Shown: positions 16,554 through 24,968, numbered from the stretch's first letter. The stretch: DNA of 64,000 nucleotides from Amycolatopsis dendrobii (GCF_014145675.1 NZ_JACGZW010000006.1:434001-498000), one strand, 5' to 3'. Numbers and translations: made by a program. Notes: generated by a model not told the origin, from the sequence alone.

Positions 16554-16575
16554 TTTCATCGTGATTTCATCGCCG
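16554..16575 (+). promoter_or_regulatory. 11-bp direct repeat, PhoP-box-like, upstream of ESX operon
   Basis: TTTCATCGTGA (16554-16564) is followed without gap by TTTCATCGCCG (16565-16575). Streptomyces PhoP binds adjacent 11-bp direct repeats with a TTCAxCC-like core, so phosphate control of the downstream operon is possible. The match is partial and there are only two units. Confidence 0.4.
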
Positions 16576-16634
16576 CCCTTTACCGTGCGCGAGTGCCTGG
16601 CGACAGCCTGCCGGGCAGAGGCGAAGGTGGGGGT

Positions 16635-17786
16635 ATGACCGGCGAATCCGGATCAGTGGCCGACGCGGCGTCGGCCGGGGTGGAGAATCTGGCGGACTCG
16701 GCGCTCGCGGGACTCGACAAGGCGGGGCCGGTCGGCGACCTGGCCAAACCGGTCGTGTCCGCGCTGCGCAACGTGTGGGAGGGCTACTTCGGGGCCCCGA
16801 TCCCGCCCGGCAGCACCAACTGGAACGCCTACACGCACCAGCAGCTGTACCAGATGCTGTGGGAGAAGGCCGACGTCGGCGACGTCAGCACGGTCGCGGC
16901 GGAATGGCAGCGGCACGGTTCGGAAATGCGCTCGCACGCCGATTCGCTCAAATCGCAGCAGGGGACGCTGCACGAGAACTGGAGCGGACAGGCCGCCGAA
17001 CGCGCTTCCGGACGGCTGGGCTCGCTCGGCGAGCGCGCGTCCGGAATCGGCGACCGCGCCGGGACCGTCGGCGGCGCGGCCCAGAACGCGGGCGATTCGC
17101 TCGCCGTCGCGCGCAACACCATGCCGAAGCCGCCGGGCGACCCGACTGGGGGCGCAGTCGCCGCCGCGGCGGCCGGAGCGGGTGCGGGCGCGGTCATCGG
17201 CGGGATCCTCGGCGCCGGTGCCGGCGGGATCGGCGCCGGTCCGGGTGCGCTGATGGGCGCGGCGATCGGCGCGGTCGCGGGCGGCGGGGCCAGCCTGTTC
17301 GCCGCGAACGTCGCGGCCGCCGAACAGAAAGCCGAAGCGGTGCACGTGATGCAGCGCTACGAAGCCAGCCTGCACAAGAGCTCGCGCGCCATCAATCCGC
17401 CGCCCGCCGGGTCGACGACCGCGGATTCCTACGGCGCGGACGAGTCGACCAGTGCGTCGAGCTACGTCGGTCCGCTCGGCGGAGCCGGGACCGGCGCGGG
17501 CGGCGGCATGCCGTGGGGCGCGCTGACCACCGCGGCGCCGGTCGAATCCGGGATGGCCGCGGGGATTCGCTCCGCGCTCGGCATGGAGGGCGCGCTGCTC
17601 GCCCGCAACGCCGCGATGGCGGAGATGGCCGCCGCCCGCGCGGCCAACGGCAACGGCATGATGCCCGGCCGCGGCGCGGGAGCCGCCCAAGAGGAGGAAG
17701 AGGAGCACAAGAACAAGATGCCGGTCCTCGACCAGCCGCTCCTGCACCCCGAAGACAAGACCATCAGCCCGGTGATCGGGCTGTGA
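16635..17786 (+). CDS. PPE/WXG-like type VII secretion-associated protein
   Basis: A 383-residue protein, first gene of a six-gene run. Residues about 60-150 form the helical hairpin of ESX substrates, with a WxG turn (NWSGQAA, about 115). A Gly/Ala-rich stretch at 155-235 (AGAGAGAVIGGILGAG) looks like glycine-zipper membrane helices. The end is acidic then conserved (QEEEEEHK and PEDKTISPVIGL). The upstream frame is open, but ATG 16635 has AGGTGGGGG just before it. It probably pairs with the EspG-like chaperone encoded two genes downstream. Exported role unknown. Confidence 0.75.
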   Translation: MTGESGSVADAASAGVENLADSALAGLDKAGPVGDLAKPVVSALRNVWEGYFGAPIPPGSTNWNAYTHQQLYQMLWEKADVGDVSTVAAEWQRHGSEMRSHADSLKSQQGTLHENWSGQAAERASGRLGSLGERASGIGDRAGTVGGAAQNAGDSLAVARNTMPKPPGDPTGGAVAAAAAGAGAGAVIGGILGAGAGGIGAGPGALMGAAIGAVAGGGASLFAANVAAAEQKAEAVHVMQRYEASLHKSSRAINPPPAGSTTADSYGADESTSASSYVGPLGGAGTGAGGGMPWGALTTAAPVESGMAAGIRSALGMEGALLARNAAMAEMAAARAANGNGMMPGRGAGAAQEEEEEHKNKMPVLDQPLLHPEDKTISPVIGL

Positions 17787-17811
17787 CACCCCGGAAAGAC
17801 AGGAGTTTCCG

Positions 17812-18138
17812 ATGACCGGCCACGAGGTCGCCCCGAACGCGCTGGACCGGCAGGTCGCCGCGCTCGGCAGACTCGGCGAGCAGACCGGGGAACTCGTCGG
17901 TTCGGCGGGACGGCTCGCCGACCGGCTCCCGCAGCTCGGCACCGCGCCGCCCGCACTGCACCTGGCGCAGCGGCTGCGCGAGGCCGCCGGGCACGCCGGG
18001 CTGACCGGCGAACTGGGCGCGGCGGACACCGAGCTGACCGGGTTCCACGAGGCGCTGCGGGCCGGTATCCGGCGCTATCAAGAGCACGAATCCGGGGTAC
18101 AGGAAGCGTTCCAGCGGCTCGAACGGCAAGCCGAATGA
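17812..18138 (+). CDS. small helical ESX-cluster protein
   Basis: A 108-residue all-helical protein without signal peptide or membrane segment. Its heptad-like pattern (RQVAALGRLGEQTGELVGSA) suggests a WXG100-sized helical hairpin, although no WxG is present. It lies 25 bp after the PPE-like gene and its last codons overlap the EspG-like start by 4 bp (ATGA). The setting suggests a partner of the PPE-like protein, by analogy to PE/PPE pairs; sequence alone does not prove this. Confidence 0.7.
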   Translation: MTGHEVAPNALDRQVAALGRLGEQTGELVGSAGRLADRLPQLGTAPPALHLAQRLREAAGHAGLTGELGAADTELTGFHEALRAGIRRYQEHESGVQEAFQRLERQAE

Positions 18139-18929
18139 CCGCCGTGCTGCCGCGTACCGGCGACGAGACCGTCCACATCGGACTCGTCGAGGCGAACCTG
18201 CTGGCCGCGCACGCCGGGGCGAGCTGGCCGTATCCCTTGCAGGTGCCGTCTTACGGCCGGATCGAGGGCGAACGCGAGATCCTGTTCGCCACCGCCGGAC
18301 AGGCGCTGCAAGCACGTGGTCTCGCGGACGAATCCGGGCCGGACGGTCTCGCCGCGGAAGCCGTGACCGCGCTGCGCGAACGCCGCGGCATCGTCGATCT
18401 GGTGGTGGCGGACGCCGAGGGGGCGACCGCCGTCACCGCACTCGTCTACCGGTCCTCCGCGCTGATCTGCCGTCAGCGGCTCGAGGCGGACACGCTGTCG
18501 GTGCGCCGGGTGGACGAGACCGCGCTGGTGGACGCCGTCCTCGCGGAAATCCCGCAGGTCGAGGCGGCCCGCACGATGCCGGTCACACTGCCCGCGCACG
18601 CGGTCAAGGAGGCGATGGCGCTCACCGACGACGAGGACGACACCTCCCGCGCACACCGGCTGCGCGACCTCGTCCGCGACAGCGGCGGAGACCCGGCGGC
18701 GCTGGACAGTCTCGTCGGCCTGGTCGTCCCGCTGACCGGGCGGGGCCAGCTCGGCGCGACCCGCGACGGGCGCACCAGGGCGGGCCGCGAACTGTCCTGG
18801 ATGGACGGACCGCGCGGCCGCGTCCGGATCAACCCCGCGCGCGACGGCTGGCTCAGCGTGAACTCGCTGCGCCAGGCCGATCTGCGCTTCGCCCTCGGCG
18901 AGCTGGCCACCGCCGCGCGGCGGCCGTGA
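18135..18929 (+). CDS. EspG-family ESX secretion chaperone
   Basis: A 264-residue cytosolic protein. Its C-terminal signature (GRGQLGATRDG, then RELSWMDGPRGRVR, about 200-235) is typical of the EspG family, chaperones that hold PE/PPE-type substrates soluble and pass them to the ESX machinery. The N-terminal half (PYPLQVPSYG) also fits. The gene overlaps the preceding gene by 4 bp and the next by 1-4 bp, so the products are probably made in fixed ratio. No EccB-E or MycP gene is in the window. Confidence 0.85.
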   Translation: MTAVLPRTGDETVHIGLVEANLLAAHAGASWPYPLQVPSYGRIEGEREILFATAGQALQARGLADESGPDGLAAEAVTALRERRGIVDLVVADAEGATAVTALVYRSSALICRQRLEADTLSVRRVDETALVDAVLAEIPQVEAARTMPVTLPAHAVKEAMALTDDEDDTSRAHRLRDLVRDSGGDPAALDSLVGLVVPLTGRGQLGATRDGRTRAGRELSWMDGPRGRVRINPARDGWLSVNSLRQADLRFALGELATAARRP

Positions 18930-19369
18930 TGACCGCACCGAAAACGACCGGAGGATCTTCCGTGCCGATCCAAGATTCGGCGGCCTGGCTCGCCGACTAC
19001 CAGAAAAACCTCTCCCGGATGCAGGCGAACGCCGAGGCCGCGAGCGCGAGCCTCAGCCGCGTCGGCGGCCGGGCCGCGTCCCCGCGCGGCGAGGTCGAGG
19101 TCGAAGTGGGCCCGAGCGGCGCGCTGACCGACCTTCGGCTGAGCCCCGCCGCCCGCGCGCTGGAAGCCGACGCGCTCGCCCGGCTCATCCTCGCGACCGT
19201 GCACGACGCGCACCGCCAGGCCGGCGCGCAGGTCGTGGACATCATGACCGACTACGTCGGCGACGGCCCCGCGCTCCAGCTCGTCCGCGACAACCTGCCG
19301 GTCGAGGCCGCTCCCGCCGCGCCGCGCCAGGAGGACGACTACTTCGCGAACCCGGGGATCATCTCGTGA
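18929..19369 (+). CDS. YbaB/EbfC-family protein in ESX cluster
   Basis: A 146-residue protein with YbaB/EbfC features: helix ADYQKNLSRMQANAEAASAS, then GEVEVEVGPSGALTDLRLSP and a final helix. YbaB proteins bind DNA as dimers, but ESX-linked paralogues are common in actinomycetes and their role there is not settled. ATG 18929 overlaps the previous TGA; GTG 18926 is also possible. Its stop overlaps the next GTG start by 4 bp. Confidence 0.8.
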   Translation: MTAPKTTGGSSVPIQDSAAWLADYQKNLSRMQANAEAASASLSRVGGRAASPRGEVEVEVGPSGALTDLRLSPAARALEADALARLILATVHDAHRQAGAQVVDIMTDYVGDGPALQLVRDNLPVEAAPAAPRQEDDYFANPGIIS

Positions 19370-19674
19370 CCGCCGGCTTCGAGGTCGACCCCGCGCAACT
19401 GCGCCGGCACGCGGCCACCGTCGGCGATCTGGCCGACCGGCTCGGCGATGTCGCCCGCAGCGCCCCGTCCGGACTCGGTGACCAGGCGCTCGGCGTCTTC
19501 GTGCAGTTCCTCACCGCGGGCCTGCAATCGGCGGTCGGCAAGACCAACGACGCCGTCTCGCACGCTTCGTCCACTGTGGACAAAGTGAGCGCGAACCTCA
19601 CGCAGGCCGCGGAAAGCTACGAGCGCCGAGACCAGGGCAACGCGGCCTCGCTGCCCGGGAAGGACCTACCGTGA
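19366..19674 (+). CDS. EspC-like ESX secretion target (WXG100-sized)
   Basis: A 102-residue protein of the EspC-type T7SS target family: FEVDPAQLRRHAATVGDLAD opens the first helix and a second long helix follows. The C-terminal secretion signal YxxxD is present as YERRD at 85-89. Such proteins are secreted as helical dimers. It starts with GTG in a GTGA overlap with the YbaB-like stop, and its own TGA overlaps the next start. The word GTCCACTGTGGAC occurs within it at 19569. Confidence 0.82.
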   Translation: MTAGFEVDPAQLRRHAATVGDLADRLGDVARSAPSGLGDQALGVFVQFLTAGLQSAVGKTNDAVSHASSTVDKVSANLTQAAESYERRDQGNAASLPGKDLP

Positions 19675-20609
19675 CGAGCACCGACTCCGGCCAGCTGCTG
19701 GCACACCTGAAGAGCACCGCGCAGGCGGTCGAAAACCACGACTGGGTGTCCGCCGGACTCGGCGGCGCGACCACCGCGCTCGACCTGCTCGGCGCGTCGC
19801 AGGACCCGCTCGCCGCGTTGACGTCCGCCGGGTTCGGGATGATCACCGAACTGGTGCGGTTCCTGGAAGAACCGCTGAAACAGTTGCAGGGCAACCCGGA
19901 TTCGGTGTCGTCGCACTCGCAGGGCATGGAGGGCGGCGGCCAGCAGGTGTCCTCGGTCGCGGACGACTACCGCCAGTCGGCGGGTCCGGAAACGTCGGGG
20001 TGGAGCGGTTCTTCGGCTTCGAGCTACCGCGACAACAGCTCGCAGCACGCGGACTGCGTCGAGGCCGTCGGCCAGGCCGGTATCGCGATGGCCAAGGCGG
20101 CGACCGGGGCGGGGAAGGTCGTCGCGAAGGCGCAGCAGGAGGTCGGCGGGCTCATTTCGGAGGCTGTCGGGCAGATCATCCAGCTGATGACCCAGGCGTT
20201 CGCCGCCGCGCAGGCGACGTTCGGCGCGAGCATCGCGGCGGCGATCCCGCAGGCGGTGGCGATCGCTACGCAGTACGGCGGGCAGATCGCGCAGAAGCTC
20301 GGAGTTCTGCTGTCGGACTCGGACAATTTGCTGCAGCTCATCACCTCGGTGACCCAGGGGCTGGAAGCCGCCACGCAGCTGATGACGAAGCTCAGCGAGG
20401 CTTCGAAGAGCAGCTCTGGGGAGGAGCCGGGCACTGGTTCTTCTTCGGATTCGCGGTATCCGGCGCAGTACGCGAGTTCGTCGGAGTCGCAGTATCCGGC
20501 TTCGGAATACTCGGACTCGGACTCGGACGCCGATTCGGATTCGTCGGATTCCCAGTACCCGGGTCAGCACCGCCCGCGCACTCCGGTCAGCACTGCGCGG
20601 CAGAGCTGA
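19671..20609 (+). CDS. long WXG-type ESX substrate with Ser/Asp/Tyr/Pro-rich tail
   Basis: A 312-residue protein closing the ESX operon. Residues 15-130 form a WXG-like helical hairpin with a WSG turn at 111-113. An Ala-rich helical region (about 140-245) follows, with hydrophobic stretches (AAAIPQAVAIATQYGGQ). The tail from about 255 is low-complexity Ser/Asp/Tyr/Pro with repeated S-x-Y-P units (SRYP, SQYP, SQYP). It starts with GTG in a GTGA overlap. No recognisable toxin domain is present. Its 3' end overlaps the convergent VOC gene by 23 bp. Likely exported; role unknown. Confidence 0.75.
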   Translation: MTSTDSGQLLAHLKSTAQAVENHDWVSAGLGGATTALDLLGASQDPLAALTSAGFGMITELVRFLEEPLKQLQGNPDSVSSHSQGMEGGGQQVSSVADDYRQSAGPETSGWSGSSASSYRDNSSQHADCVEAVGQAGIAMAKAATGAGKVVAKAQQEVGGLISEAVGQIIQLMTQAFAAAQATFGASIAAAIPQAVAIATQYGGQIAQKLGVLLSDSDNLLQLITSVTQGLEAATQLMTKLSEASKSSSGEEPGTGSSSDSRYPAQYASSSESQYPASEYSDSDSDADSDSSDSQYPGQHRPRTPVSTARQS

Positions 20610-20994
20610 CGAGTTCGACCTCGAAGCCGTCGTCGTTCTGCAGGTACGCGGCATAGTGCTCCGCGCCGCCCGCATGGGGATGTTTCTCCGGAAACATCAG
20701 CTGCCACCCGTGCCGGGCGGCGCCGGCGGCCAGCCGCTCGACCGTCGCCGCGTCCTTGACGTGAAACGCCAGGTGATTCAGCCCCGGCCGACAGCGGTCG
20801 TGCCGGTCCGCGGTCAGTGCCGGGGATTGCTCTACCACGAGGTACGTCGGCCCGAACCGCCAGCTGCGTCCGGCGGCCCAGTCCTGGAACTGCTGGTATC
20901 CCAGTTCTTCCAGCAGCCATCCCAGCGACGCGATCGCGCGGCCGAGGTCCGGCACCCACAACTCGACATGGTGCAGGGTCCCGTGCGTGCTCAA
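20587..20994 (-). CDS. VOC-superfamily protein
   Basis: A 135-residue glyoxalase/bleomycin-resistance-fold protein: LHHVELWVPDLGRAIASLGW opens the first module and LNHLAFHVKDAATVERLA the second, with DGFEVELV near the end. It appears to start with TTG at 20994, overlapping the stop of the regulator gene (TTGA), which indicates translational coupling; no better in-frame start exists. As the last gene of the kinase-regulator operon it may handle a small molecule linked to that signal. Reaction unknown. Confidence 0.8.
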   Translation of the reverse strand: MSTHGTLHHVELWVPDLGRAIASLGWLLEELGYQQFQDWAAGRSWRFGPTYLVVEQSPALTADRHDRCRPGLNHLAFHVKDAATVERLAAGAARHGWQLMFPEKHPHAGGAEHYAAYLQNDDGFEVELVSSAAQC

Positions 20995-22445
20995 GAGGGA
21001 CCCCGATCCGAGCTGAGCACCACCCGCAACTCCCGGTTCAGCTCCGCCCCCGGCTCGACATCCAAGTCCGCCCGCAGCCGTTCCCGCATCCGCCGGTGCA
21101 CCGCCAACGCGTCCGCCCGGCGGCCACCGCTGTGGAGCGCGCGCATCAGCAGCACCGCCAGCGGTTCCCGATGCGGATGCACCGCCAGCAACGCCGACAG
21201 CTCGTGCACCACGTCGTCGGTCCGCCCCAGCTTCAGCTGCAGCACCGCCTTCTCCTGCACCAACGTCAGCCGCCGCTCGGTCAGGCGTACGCGTTCTCCC
21301 TCGACGAACGGACCGGGCAGTCCGGCCAGCGGCTCGCCGTGGAAGAGGGCCAGTGCACCGTCGTACGCGTCGACCGCAGCTGCCGGGTCGTCGCCGCGGG
21401 TGGCGGTGGTGGCTTCCGAGATCCGGTCGGTCAGCTCGGTGACGTCCAGCCGCGCTCGCTCCCCGGCGAAGCGGTATCCGCCGCGATCGCTGCCGATGAC
21501 CGAGTCTTCCGTCCGTTCACCAGCGCCGCGCAGGCATTTCCGCAGTCGGTGCACGTAGACCGGGACCACCCGGCCGCCGGTGCCGGGCGGCTCCAGGCCC
21601 CACACGCCGTCGAGCAACTCTCCTGGACTGACCGTCTCGCCGGGGCGCAGGACCAGCGCCGCGAGCAGCGCCTGTTGCCGTACTGGGCCCAGGTCCAGCA
21701 GGTTCGGTCCCCGCCAAGCCTGCAACGGGCCGAGCACGCTGAACCGCAACGAGTCCGGGTCGGCCGGAGCGGGAGCCGCGCCGGGGATGACCAGGCCGTG
21801 GTCGAAGGCGTAGACGATGGCCGCCGCCCGGTCGCGGAGGCGGAGTTTCGCACACACCCGCTCGAAGTGCGCCTCGACCGTACTCGCGGAAATCCCCAGC
21901 GTTCCGGCGATTTCCGCGTCCGTCAAACCCCGTGCCACCGCCGTCAGCACGGCCATCTCGCGCGGCGTCAGCAATCCAGGCGGCAGCACCGGACGATCGC
22001 CAGCCGCCTCGCGGTAGGTCGTGAGCACGCGTCCGGTGACCGCCGGGTCGAGCCACGCCTCACCCATCGCGACCGCTCGCACCGCGCGGATCAGGTCCTC
22101 CGCGGGCGAATCCTTCAGCACGTATCCGACCGCACCCGCACGCAGCACTCCGGCGAGCAGCTCGTCGTCATCGAACGTGGTCAGCGCGAGCACCGGCGGA
22201 CGCGGGCCGGACGCACGCAGCCGTCGCGTCGCCTCGATGCCGTCGACCCGCTTCATCCGCAGGTCCATCACCACGACGTCGACCCCGCCGGCCGCTTCGA
22301 GCGCGGCCGGGACCTCGTCGCCGTCCGAGCACTCCCCCACCACCACGAACCCGTCGCGGCGCCGCAGGATCAACCGCAATCCGGACCGCACCAGCTCCTG
22401 ATCATCGACGAGCAAGACCCGCATTTCGCCCGACGCTGCGGTCAC
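20991..22445 (-). CDS. fusion regulator: REC + LuxR HTH + OmpR-type wHTH + BTAD
   Basis: A 484-residue protein. Residues 8-125 are a receiver domain (VLLVDDQE, phospho-Asp61 in VVVMDLRM, Lys in VLKDS). Residues about 150-205 are a LuxR HTH (LTPREMAVLTAVARGLTDAE). From about 228 a second DNA-binding domain begins (RFSVLGPLQAW ... LLDGVWG), followed by a bacterial transcriptional activation domain to the end, as in SARP/AfsR proteins. NarL-type regulators normally stop after the LuxR domain. GTG 22445 overlaps the kinase stop (GTGA). It probably couples phosphorylation to SARP-like activation. Confidence 0.87.
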   Translation of the reverse strand: MTAASGEMRVLLVDDQELVRSGLRLILRRRDGFVVVGECSDGDEVPAALEAAGGVDVVVMDLRMKRVDGIEATRRLRASGPRPPVLALTTFDDDELLAGVLRAGAVGYVLKDSPAEDLIRAVRAVAMGEAWLDPAVTGRVLTTYREAAGDRPVLPPGLLTPREMAVLTAVARGLTDAEIAGTLGISASTVEAHFERVCAKLRLRDRAAAIVYAFDHGLVIPGAAPAPADPDSLRFSVLGPLQAWRGPNLLDLGPVRQQALLAALVLRPGETVSPGELLDGVWGLEPPGTGGRVVPVYVHRLRKCLRGAGERTEDSVIGSDRGGYRFAGERARLDVTELTDRISEATTATRGDDPAAAVDAYDGALALFHGEPLAGLPGPFVEGERVRLTERRLTLVQEKAVLQLKLGRTDDVVHELSALLAVHPHREPLAVLLMRALHSGGRRADALAVHRRMRERLRADLDVEPGAELNRELRVVLSSDRGPS

Positions 22446-23608
22446 GACGCGGCCTCGCGCGCCAACGGCACCGTCACGTCGACGACCCACTCGCCGCCCT
22501 CGGGTCCGGCAGTCAGCCGCGCACCGAGCTGATCCGCCCGCGCCGTCATGCCCGCCAGCCCCGAGCCGCCCTCGTTGCGCGCCGCGCCGCTATGTCCATT
22601 GCGGACAGTCAACCGCGCGTCCGCCGCATCGATCTCCAGCCGTACCAACGCCTTCTCCCCCGGTGCGTGTTTGACCACGTTCGCCAGCGACTCCTGGACG
22701 ATCCGGTAGAGCCCCAGCCCCACCGTGCTATCGACCGCCGACACGTCGCCCTCCAGTTCCCAGTCCGCGACCAGCCCGGCCGCGCACGTTTCGGCCACCA
22801 GGTCCGCGATGTCGCCCGCGCCGGGCAACGGCCGCGTCCCCGCCGACTCCTGCGCGAGCAATCCAACCGTGCGGCGGATATCGGCCATCGCCGCCCGCCC
22901 GATCCGCTCCGCCTCGGTGAGCGCCGCGACGGCCTCGTCGATGTCGCGATCCGTGCGCAACCCGTGCCGCGCGCCCGTGACGTGCAACAACGTGATGCTC
23001 AGCGAATGCGCGACGACGTCGTGCACTTCGCGGGCGATCCGCTGCCGCTCGCCGAGCATCGCCTGTTCGCGCACGGCCGCCTGCTTGCCGCGCTCGGCGT
23101 CGAGGGCGCGCACGTACCAGCGGAGCATGAACCCGGCGGCCATCCCCACCACCACCGCGAGCATGTACACCGGGAACCCGACCAGCCCGACGGTCAGCGC
23201 GGCCGCCCCGAGCACCGCGATCGCCCCGCCGGTCGCCGCGAACGCGACCCGCGCCGAAGCGATGGACCCCAGTTCGCCGGCGAGCACGATCAACGGCATC
23301 GGCGCGAAGTCCGGCACCACCGGATACGTCAGCAGCAGCCCGATCCCGGCGAGCATCCCGAGCGCCTTCACCCACGACGGCGCGAGCCGCCCGGTGCACA
23401 CCCACAGCAGCGTCGAGGCCGTTACCAGCAGAAACCCGGCGATCGCGACCGGCAGCGCGGGCCCGATCCGCTGTCCGACCGCGACGACCAGCCCGATCAC
23501 CGTGAAGGCGGTCGTCCCCATCGGAACCCACCAGGGCAGCGTGAGCCCGGACTGGGCCAAGCCGTCGGCCAGCCTGCTCCGCAAGCGGTCCCTCGCTGTC
23601 TCCCACAC
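22442..23608 (-). CDS. sensor histidine kinase, NarL/DesK-type
   Basis: A 388-residue kinase with about five membrane segments (residues 30-165), a HisKA_3 dimerisation region (ERQRIAREVHDVVAHSL, phospho-His196), and an ATPase domain (YRIVQESLANVVKHAP; GSGLAGMTARA). Little extracytoplasmic sequence is seen, so it may sense a membrane property or hydrophobic ligand. GTG 23608 is chosen because the frame upstream is antisense to the lipoprotein gene. It is first in the operon with the fusion regulator and VOC gene, and divergent from the TlpA-like gene. Confidence 0.88.
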   Translation of the reverse strand: MWETARDRLRSRLADGLAQSGLTLPWWVPMGTTAFTVIGLVVAVGQRIGPALPVAIAGFLLVTASTLLWVCTGRLAPSWVKALGMLAGIGLLLTYPVVPDFAPMPLIVLAGELGSIASARVAFAATGGAIAVLGAAALTVGLVGFPVYMLAVVVGMAAGFMLRWYVRALDAERGKQAAVREQAMLGERQRIAREVHDVVAHSLSITLLHVTGARHGLRTDRDIDEAVAALTEAERIGRAAMADIRRTVGLLAQESAGTRPLPGAGDIADLVAETCAAGLVADWELEGDVSAVDSTVGLGLYRIVQESLANVVKHAPGEKALVRLEIDAADARLTVRNGHSGAARNEGGSGLAGMTARADQLGARLTAGPEGGEWVVDVTVPLAREAAS

Positions 23609-23647
23609 GAGGTCCAGCCTAGAAAACCGCGTCGGCGCCCGCCCGGT

Positions 23648-23660
23648 GTATCGGCGATAC
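23648..23660. promoter_or_regulatory. small palindrome GTATCG-G-CGATAC in divergent promoter
   Basis: A perfect 6+1+6 palindrome lies in the 60-bp gap between the kinase gene and the TlpA-like gene, 9 bp before the latter's start. It could be a regulator site or overlap a -10 element. A looser GTATC...GATAC pair occurs at 30682-30706 upstream of another TetR gene. Confidence 0.35.
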
Positions 23661-23668
23661 CATGCCGC

Positions 23669-24238
23669 GTGCGCTTCGCCCGTCTCCTCCTCCTGACACT
23701 GCTGCCCCTCACCGCGTGCGCGACCGGGAAGAACGCGGTCAGCCGGCCGGACACCTTCGAATTCGTCTCGCCGGGCGGGCAGACGACCATCCACTATCCG
23801 GTGCCGCAACGCAAAAAGGTGGCGAACCTCAAGGGCCAGAGCCTGCGCGAGCCCGGCAAGGACCTCTCGCTGGCCGATTACTCCGGCAACGTCGTCCTGC
23901 TCAACCTCTGGGGAGCCTGGTGCGGGCCGTGCCGTGCCGAAGCGCGCACACTGCAGGACATCGCCGACTCCGGCCGCGACCGGGGGATCCGGGTGCTCGG
24001 CATCAACGTCCGCGACAACCCGAAGTACGCCGCGGACTTCGTCAAGGACCTCGGGCTCGGCTACGAGTCGATCTTCGATCCGTCCGGCCGGGTCGCCCTG
24101 CGCCTGCGCGGCCTCCCGCTGAGCGCGGTGCCGATCTCGCTGATCGTGGACAAGCAGCAGCGGGTCGCCGCGGTCTACCTCGGCGCGATCCTGCGGACCG
24201 ACGTCCAGCCCACGCTGGACAGCGTGCTCGCCGAGTAG
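23669..24238 (+). CDS. TlpA/ResA-like thioredoxin-fold lipoprotein
   Basis: A 189-residue protein. A lipoprotein signal (RFARLLLLTLLPLTAC) ends at Cys17. The thioredoxin motif is WCGPC with Cys85 and Cys88 after NLWGAW, and the cis-Pro region LSAVPISLIVD is present. TlpA/ResA proteins reduce disulfides outside the membrane, for example in cytochrome c maturation. GTG 23669 is chosen because the signal peptide begins there. It is transcribed away from the kinase gene. The partner CcdA/ResBC genes are not in the window. Confidence 0.9.
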   Translation: MRFARLLLLTLLPLTACATGKNAVSRPDTFEFVSPGGQTTIHYPVPQRKKVANLKGQSLREPGKDLSLADYSGNVVLLNLWGAWCGPCRAEARTLQDIADSGRDRGIRVLGINVRDNPKYAADFVKDLGLGYESIFDPSGRVALRLRGLPLSAVPISLIVDKQQRVAAVYLGAILRTDVQPTLDSVLAE

Positions 24239-24287
24239 CCCGGCCAAGGTCCAGACCGTTCGGCCGGCGTGCGCATACCATGGGCGG

Positions 24288-24968
24288 ATGACCGCGAGTG
24301 GCTACAACCGCCGGGAACGTCCCGCCAAGCCCGCGCTGAGCCGCGAGGGCATCGTCGCGGCCGCTCTCGACGTCGTGCGCCGCGAAGGGGCCGAACGCGT
24401 CACCATGCGGCGGCTCGCGAAGGAACTGGACACCGGCCCGGCTTCGCTCTACGTCTACGTCCGCGACACCGACGAACTCCACGCCGCGGTGCTCGACGAA
24501 CTCCTCGGCGAAGTCCCCACCACCGCGAGCACCGCCGAAGACGACTGGCGCAGTCGCTTGTGGACAGTCCTGTCCACCTACCGCGACGTCCTGTACGCCC
24601 ACCCCGGACTCGCCCGCGTCGCGCTCGTGACCCCGCTGAACGGGCCGAACTACCTCGCCGTCGTCGACACCGTGCTCGGCCTGCTCGCCGAGGCCGGGGT
24701 TCCGTCCGGCCCGGCCGCGTGGACAGTCGACCTGCTGCTGCTCGTCGCCACCGCCAGCGCGGTCGAGCACAGCACCCGCAAGAACCGCCCGGAAGCCGAA
24801 CGCCAGCACGACGCGCTCGCCGAAACCGTCCGCGGCCTCTCGCCCGAAACGCATCCGAACATCGCCGCGGCGAGCGAGAACCTGTTCTCCGGCAACGCGG
24901 ACACGCGTTCCCAGTGGGCGATCGACGCCCTTCTCAACGGCGCGCGCACCACCCCGCTGCCCGACTGA
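24288..24968 (+). CDS. TetR-family regulator with TetR-type C-terminal domain
   Basis: A 226-residue regulator. The HTH (ALDVVRREGAERVTMRRLAK, then DTGPASLYVYVRDTDELH) covers residues 20-65; the following arrangement (LLDELLGE...WRSRLWTVLSTYRDVLYAHPG) matches the class of the tetracycline repressor itself. It follows the lipoprotein gene by 49 bp on the same strand. No adjacent divergent target is present, so its regulon is not evident. Confidence 0.85.
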   Translation: MTASGYNRRERPAKPALSREGIVAAALDVVRREGAERVTMRRLAKELDTGPASLYVYVRDTDELHAAVLDELLGEVPTTASTAEDDWRSRLWTVLSTYRDVLYAHPGLARVALVTPLNGPNYLAVVDTVLGLLAEAGVPSGPAAWTVDLLLLVATASAVEHSTRKNRPEAERQHDALAETVRGLSPETHPNIAAASENLFSGNADTRSQWAIDALLNGARTTPLPD

